Assembly (NCBI RefSeq): GCF_021441885.1
Contig: NZ_CP090439.1
Location: 1,674,001 to 1,738,000, forward strand
Source of the DNA: Vibrio maritimus
GTDB lineage: Bacteria > Pseudomonadota > Gammaproteobacteria > Enterobacterales > Vibrionaceae
DNA length: 64,000 nt
Reading direction: 5' to 3'
Position numbers and translations under genes: made by a program. The first letter of the stretch is position 1. Every line of letters begins with the position of its first letter. Below are positions 60,288-64,000 of the stretch, one piece after another. The notes under the pieces are model-generated. The model did no database searches, had not been told where the DNA came from, and was given only the letters and a program-made list of their open reading frames with translations.

Positions 60288-62899
60288 TGTCTCAAATAAA
60301 ACTAGGGAACCTTGTTTCTAAGCTCGATATGCCCCTCAAGGCCGCGCTAGAGGAGGCTGCAGGTGCAGCAATGACTCAAACAGTCGCTGCCATCGAGATA
60401 GAGCACTGGCTGGTGCAGTTGCTAACAACAGATGAAAGTCATTTGAAAAGCTTTCTCGCCAAACAAAACATCGACCCAAGTGCTTTGTTGAGTGAGCTAA
60501 CAGAGCGTATTAATCGCTTAAAACCGGGTGCAAATGGCCAGCCAACGATTAGCAGAGCATTGAGTGAGGTAATGGAAACCGCATGGATGCTGGCGTCAGT
60601 AAACTATGGGCATCAGGAAGTGACAAGCTTGCACTTACTCTTGGCGTTGAACCAAGCAGATAGTTTTGGCATGAAAACATTGTCACTCCCTTCTCTGGAA
60701 AATGTGTCAACAGAAGCGCTTGGTGCGCAAATCGCTTCTTTGAAGATAGCGACGAAGTCTAGTTCTTCAGCATCAACAGGTAGTGCTCCTCAGGCAGCAA
60801 CTGCTGGTGGTGCTCTTGATAAATATACAGTTAACCTAACAGAGCAAGCTCGGAATGGAGAGCTAGATCCTGTGCTAGGACGAAACAGTGAAGTCAGGAT
60901 GGCTATCGACATTCTATGTCGTAAGCGCCAAAACAATCCTATTCTTGTTGGTGAACCAGGTGTCGGTAAAACTGCCGTTGTCGAAGGTTTGGCTCACAGC
61001 ATCGTCGCAGGCGAAGTGCCACCTGCGATTCAAGGTGTTGAAATTCACACGCTAGACCTAGGTCTACTGCAAGCGGGTGCGAGTATTAAAGGTGAATTTG
61101 AGAACCGACTTAAAGACGTTATCAACGAAGTAAAAAGCTCTGAAACACCAATTATTGTATTCATCGATGAAGCACACACGTTAATTGGAGCAGGTGGTGC
61201 TGCGGGTCAAAATGATGCGGCAAATCTACTAAAGCCAGCGCTAGCACGTGGTGAGTTCCGTTCAATTGCCGCAACGACTTGGGCAGAGTACAAGAAGTAC
61301 TTCGAAAAAGATCCAGCGTTAACACGTCGTTTCCAGGTCATTAGTGTTGAGGAACCAAATGCTGAAGACGCGAAGCAGATCCTCCGTGGCGTAGGTGAAG
61401 CATTACGTAATCACCATGGCGTATTCATTTTGGAGGATGCAATTGAGGCTGCTGTGAGCTTGTCTATTCGTTATCTTCCATCACGACAACTGCCAGACAA
61501 AGCAATTAGCTTGCTTGATACGGCTTGTGCTCGAATAGCGTTAACGCAAGGTGCGAAGCCAGAGTCGATTGAAAGTCTTGAACAAAACATCCGCTATTTG
61601 GAGAGTGAGCTCAATGCGCTTGAAGCAGAAGGTACCGTGTTCATCGAAAAAGCCGGTGACCATCAACTTCTGAAAGATAGAATTGAAAACAGTAAATCTG
61701 ATCTTGAAGCGCTAAACGTTCAATGGGAAAAAGAGCGCGAACTGGTATCTGAAATTATCTCTCTGTGCGAAAAAATCGAGACGGATCGTACAGAAGACAC
61801 GGTTGATTCTATTAGTCAGCAAAGCCTTAACCAGGCACTCACCAGCTTGCGAGAGATTCAAGGTGAATCTCCGCTAGTTTTCCCGGTAGTTGACGAGCAA
61901 GTGATTGCAACTGTGATTGAAAACTGGACTGGCATCCCTGCTGGCAACATGGTCAAAGAAGAAGTCGCTCAGTTACTGTCCCTTGAAGACGCTCTTCATG
62001 AGCGAGTGATTGGGCAAGATGTGGCCATCAGCGAGCTTGTAAAAAGCATCCAAATATCAAGAGCGGGCCTTACTGATAGTCGTAAGCCAGTGGGTGTGTT
62101 CTTAATGTGTGGTCCAAGTGGTGTAGGTAAAACGGAAACTGCCATGGCTCTGGCTGATGAAGTGTTCGGCGGTGGAGATAACCTCACCATTATTAATATG
62201 ACCGAGTTTAAAGAAGAGCACAAAATTTCGATGCTGCTTGGCTCTCCTGCAGGGTATGTTGGCTTTGGCGAAGGTGGTGTGCTCACTGAAGCGATTCGTC
62301 GCAACCCGTATTCAGTGTTGCTACTGGATGAAATGGAAAAAGCGCATCCAGGCGTTCATGACTTGTTCTATCAAATCTTTGATAAGGGCCATATCAAAGA
62401 TAGTGAAGGTCGTACGGTCGACTTTAAAAACACAATCATCATTATGACATCGAACGCGGCAGACCAAGCGATAGTAGATATCTGTGAAGATAATGAAGAA
62501 CGTTTAGCAAATGAAGATTTGTTAGAACAGATCCGCCCGGCATTACAACACTACTTTAAACCCGCTTTCTTAGGACGCACAACGATTGTGCCTTACTACC
62601 CATTGAATCGTGATGAACTGAGCCAAATCGCGGCAATTAGTTTGAATCGCATCGCTAATAAACTCAAAGAGAAGTACAAGGCCGAGTTTAAGTGGGATGA
62701 CACTTTCATTGATTTTGTGGTCAGTAGGAACACGGATCCGACGACAGGAGGTCGAGCCGTGGAGCAGATTATTAATCGTTCTCTAATGCCTAAACTTGCG
62801 GTTGATTGTATTCATCGTCTCAGTGAGGGGCTTGGCGTGAATCAAGTATCCGTTACAACGGATGCTGTGACAGGTGAGTTGGTTATTGATATCACCTAA
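60287..62899 (+). CDS. tssH: T6SS sheath-recycling ATPase TssH (ClpV)
   Basis: 870 aa from ATG 60287 (AGGAGAAAGTTTG upstream). N-terminal domain with sheath-binding LEEAAGAAMTQ, two AAA modules with Walker A GEPGVGKT (from residue 222) and GPSGVGKT (from residue 609), Walker B VFIDEAHTLIG and VLLLDEMEKAH. Disassembles contracted TssB/C sheath. Overlaps tssG by one base. Confidence 0.96.
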   Translation: MSQIKLGNLVSKLDMPLKAALEEAAGAAMTQTVAAIEIEHWLVQLLTTDESHLKSFLAKQNIDPSALLSELTERINRLKPGANGQPTISRALSEVMETAWMLASVNYGHQEVTSLHLLLALNQADSFGMKTLSLPSLENVSTEALGAQIASLKIATKSSSSASTGSAPQAATAGGALDKYTVNLTEQARNGELDPVLGRNSEVRMAIDILCRKRQNNPILVGEPGVGKTAVVEGLAHSIVAGEVPPAIQGVEIHTLDLGLLQAGASIKGEFENRLKDVINEVKSSETPIIVFIDEAHTLIGAGGAAGQNDAANLLKPALARGEFRSIAATTWAEYKKYFEKDPALTRRFQVISVEEPNAEDAKQILRGVGEALRNHHGVFILEDAIEAAVSLSIRYLPSRQLPDKAISLLDTACARIALTQGAKPESIESLEQNIRYLESELNALEAEGTVFIEKAGDHQLLKDRIENSKSDLEALNVQWEKERELVSEIISLCEKIETDRTEDTVDSISQQSLNQALTSLREIQGESPLVFPVVDEQVIATVIENWTGIPAGNMVKEEVAQLLSLEDALHERVIGQDVAISELVKSIQISRAGLTDSRKPVGVFLMCGPSGVGKTETAMALADEVFGGGDNLTIINMTEFKEEHKISMLLGSPAGYVGFGEGGVLTEAIRRNPYSVLLLDEMEKAHPGVHDLFYQIFDKGHIKDSEGRTVDFKNTIIIMTSNAADQAIVDICEDNEERLANEDLLEQIRPALQHYFKPAFLGRTTIVPYYPLNRDELSQIAAISLNRIANKLKEKYKAEFKWDDTFIDFVVSRNTDPTTGGRAVEQIINRSLMPKLAVDCIHRLSEGLGVNQVSVTTDAVTGELVIDIT

Positions 62900-62925
62900 A
62901 TATTAAAGTTGAGAGAGGTGACAAC

Positions 62926-63678
62926 ATGGATAAGCGTGCCTTGATGTTCCATTTTATTGGAAAGGCTAAAGTCAGTGCTAGGGCACTGACCAAGTTCTGC
63001 CTCGTGCCAAGTGTCCTATTAACCGGAGCATTTGAAGCGAGCGCGGTAGAACGTATAACGCTTGCAACCCAGATCTGGACTCCCTATCAAACCGTTGACA
63101 GTAACGGCACGATAGGGGGTGTAGCTGTAGATAGAGTGAAGTGTGCGCTAGGCAGAATGGGGCAGCCTTATGAAATTCGGGTAATGCGTTGGGACAAAGC
63201 GCAGTTGATGGTTGAAACAGGCGAAATGCATGGTTTTTTTGCCGGTTCATCGAATAGTCGTCGAGCGCAATATGCGACGGCGTCTTATCCGATAGTGTCA
63301 GAAAACTTGGCATGGTTCATAGCTCCAAACATCTATGCCGACATAAATGATGAAACAACTAAGTACAGTTTACGTTTTGGTGCTAAGTTTAATACAAACA
63401 AGTGGTTATCTTTAAAGAGAGATGGCTATAACGTAATAAGAAAGCCAAGAGATGCGGATTCGCTATTACAAATGCTTTGGAAAGGCGATTTGGATGTCGC
63501 CTATGAGTATGAACTTGTGTTTGAAGAGTCGATGAAGAAAGCGAACCTACCTATGGATTACTTCCAACGGGTGAGAATTAAAAAGCAAGATTTAATGGTT
63601 CATTTTTCTAACGACTTTTTGCGTCAAGCCCCAGGCTTTTTGGAGCAGTTTAATGCTTCCTTACGCAAATGTTATTGA
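62926..63678 (+). CDS. Periplasmic solute-binding protein of family 3, inside T6SS operon
   Basis: 250 aa. N-terminal region 1-41 is a long signal peptide (ending EASA), then SBP-type pattern ITLATQIWTPYQTVDSNGTIGG, VAVDRVKCALGRMGQPYEIRVMRWDKA, FFAGSSNSRRAQYATASYPI. A binding protein without ABC transporter partners sits between tssH and the FHA gene; such a gene is uncommon in T6SS clusters, and may act as a signal sensor or be a hitch-hiker. Start follows GAGAGAGGTGACAAC. Confidence 0.8.
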   Translation: MDKRALMFHFIGKAKVSARALTKFCLVPSVLLTGAFEASAVERITLATQIWTPYQTVDSNGTIGGVAVDRVKCALGRMGQPYEIRVMRWDKAQLMVETGEMHGFFAGSSNSRRAQYATASYPIVSENLAWFIAPNIYADINDETTKYSLRFGAKFNTNKWLSLKRDGYNVIRKPRDADSLLQMLWKGDLDVAYEYELVFEESMKKANLPMDYFQRVRIKKQDLMVHFSNDFLRQAPGFLEQFNASLRKCY

Positions 63679-63698
63679 AGTATAGGTAAGGGAATGCC

Positions 63699-64000
63699 AT
63701 GGATATTAGTTTTCAGTTGATTGAGCTACCTGAAAACGAGCAGGTAATGAGTCGCCAGATAACGCTTCCTAGTGAAGGTGGCACAATAGGCCGTTCATAT
63801 GAATGCACGGTGCAATTACCTGATCTCAGTCGTACGCTATCTCGCGTGCATATAGAAGTGCGTCCGCACTCTGAGGGCGGCTTCCAGATTATTGATAGAA
63901 GCGTAAATGGATGCCAGGTGAATGGCGTTGAGCTTGGTGTTGGTCAGTCTTTAAAGTTGAATGATGGCGACAATATCCGTATTGGTGGGTATTTGATGCT
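63699..64000 (+). CDS. FHA-domain T6SS accessory protein, 3' end outside window
   Basis: The frame is open to the right edge (about 100 codons seen). FHA features: GTIGRSYECTVQLPD, LSRVHIEVRP and SVNGCQVNG. In T6SS clusters such proteins (TagH/Fha) take part in phosphorylation-dependent activation. ATG 63699 follows TAGGTAAGGGAATGCC. The rest of the cluster (tssJ, tssK, tssL, tssM, kinase/phosphatase) is expected beyond the window. Confidence 0.85.
   Translation, partial: MDISFQLIELPENEQVMSRQITLPSEGGTIGRSYECTVQLPDLSRTLSRVHIEVRPHSEGGFQIIDRSVNGCQVNGVELGVGQSLKLNDGDNIRIGGYLM

Overview
The window looks like part of a Vibrio (Vibrionaceae) chromosome, probably the smaller replicon. Reasons: codon use and protein sequences of kbl-tdh and a complete-looking Vibrio-type T6SS cluster, a second groES-groEL pair, secreted multi-domain amylases, and moderate GC content. 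This assignment is inference from sequence recognition; no database search was run. No rRNA, tRNA, CRISPR array, insertion sequence or integrase was seen.

Layout. (1) 1-5.4 kb: two tandem secreted GH13 alpha-amylases (the first cut by the left edge) that share WYFRGT-type beta modules. (2) 5.4-8.7 kb, minus strand: a 2-oxoacid dehydrogenase E1alpha-E1beta-E2 operon without its own E3. (3) 9.0-12.9 kb: VOC protein and LysR regulator divergent from kbl-tdh (threonine to glycine plus acetyl-CoA). (4) 12.9-16.1 kb: LysR, a periplasmic serine hydrolase and a one-repeat voltage-gated cation channel with an unusually acidic filter.

(5) 16.3-30.8 kb: an accessory block of about 20 small units in both orientations, most coding for secreted, outer-membrane or very small membrane proteins (trimeric autotransporter, two paralogous 8-strand-type barrels, KdgM-like porin, BamA/TamA-like barrel, lipoprotein, 23-51 aa peptides). 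Most units carry the same 29-nt upstream element (left arm near CTATTCG, 6-nt spacer, right arm near CGATGGG, box near TACCTAATT) 57-146 nt before the first start codon. This looks like a private regulon and I know of no description of it.

(6) 30.8-39.0 kb: two paralogous amidinotransferase-like (guanidino-modifying superfamily) enzymes, an AraC regulator, two related LysR regulators and the groES2-groEL2 pair, arranged like a duplicated enzyme-regulator module. (7) 39.1-47.7 kb: a membrane-anchored acidic protein with an overlapping OsmC gene, a histidine kinase/HD-GYP response regulator pair, and a divergent three-gene operon of a membrane sensor, a sensor-MFS fusion and an ABC-type periplasmic binding protein without permease or ATPase.

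(8) 47.7-64.0 kb: a T6SS operon, vgrG - DUF6931-like - PAAR - candidate effector - tssA - hcp - tssB - tssC - tssC-like - tssE - tssF - tssG - tssH(clpV) - periplasmic binding protein - FHA gene (cut by the right edge). The candidate effector carries what looks like a RelA/SpoT-type nucleotidyltransferase fold, with no obvious immunity gene beside it. The main claims of novelty are the 29-nt element regulon, this effector, and the amidinotransferase/chaperonin locus.
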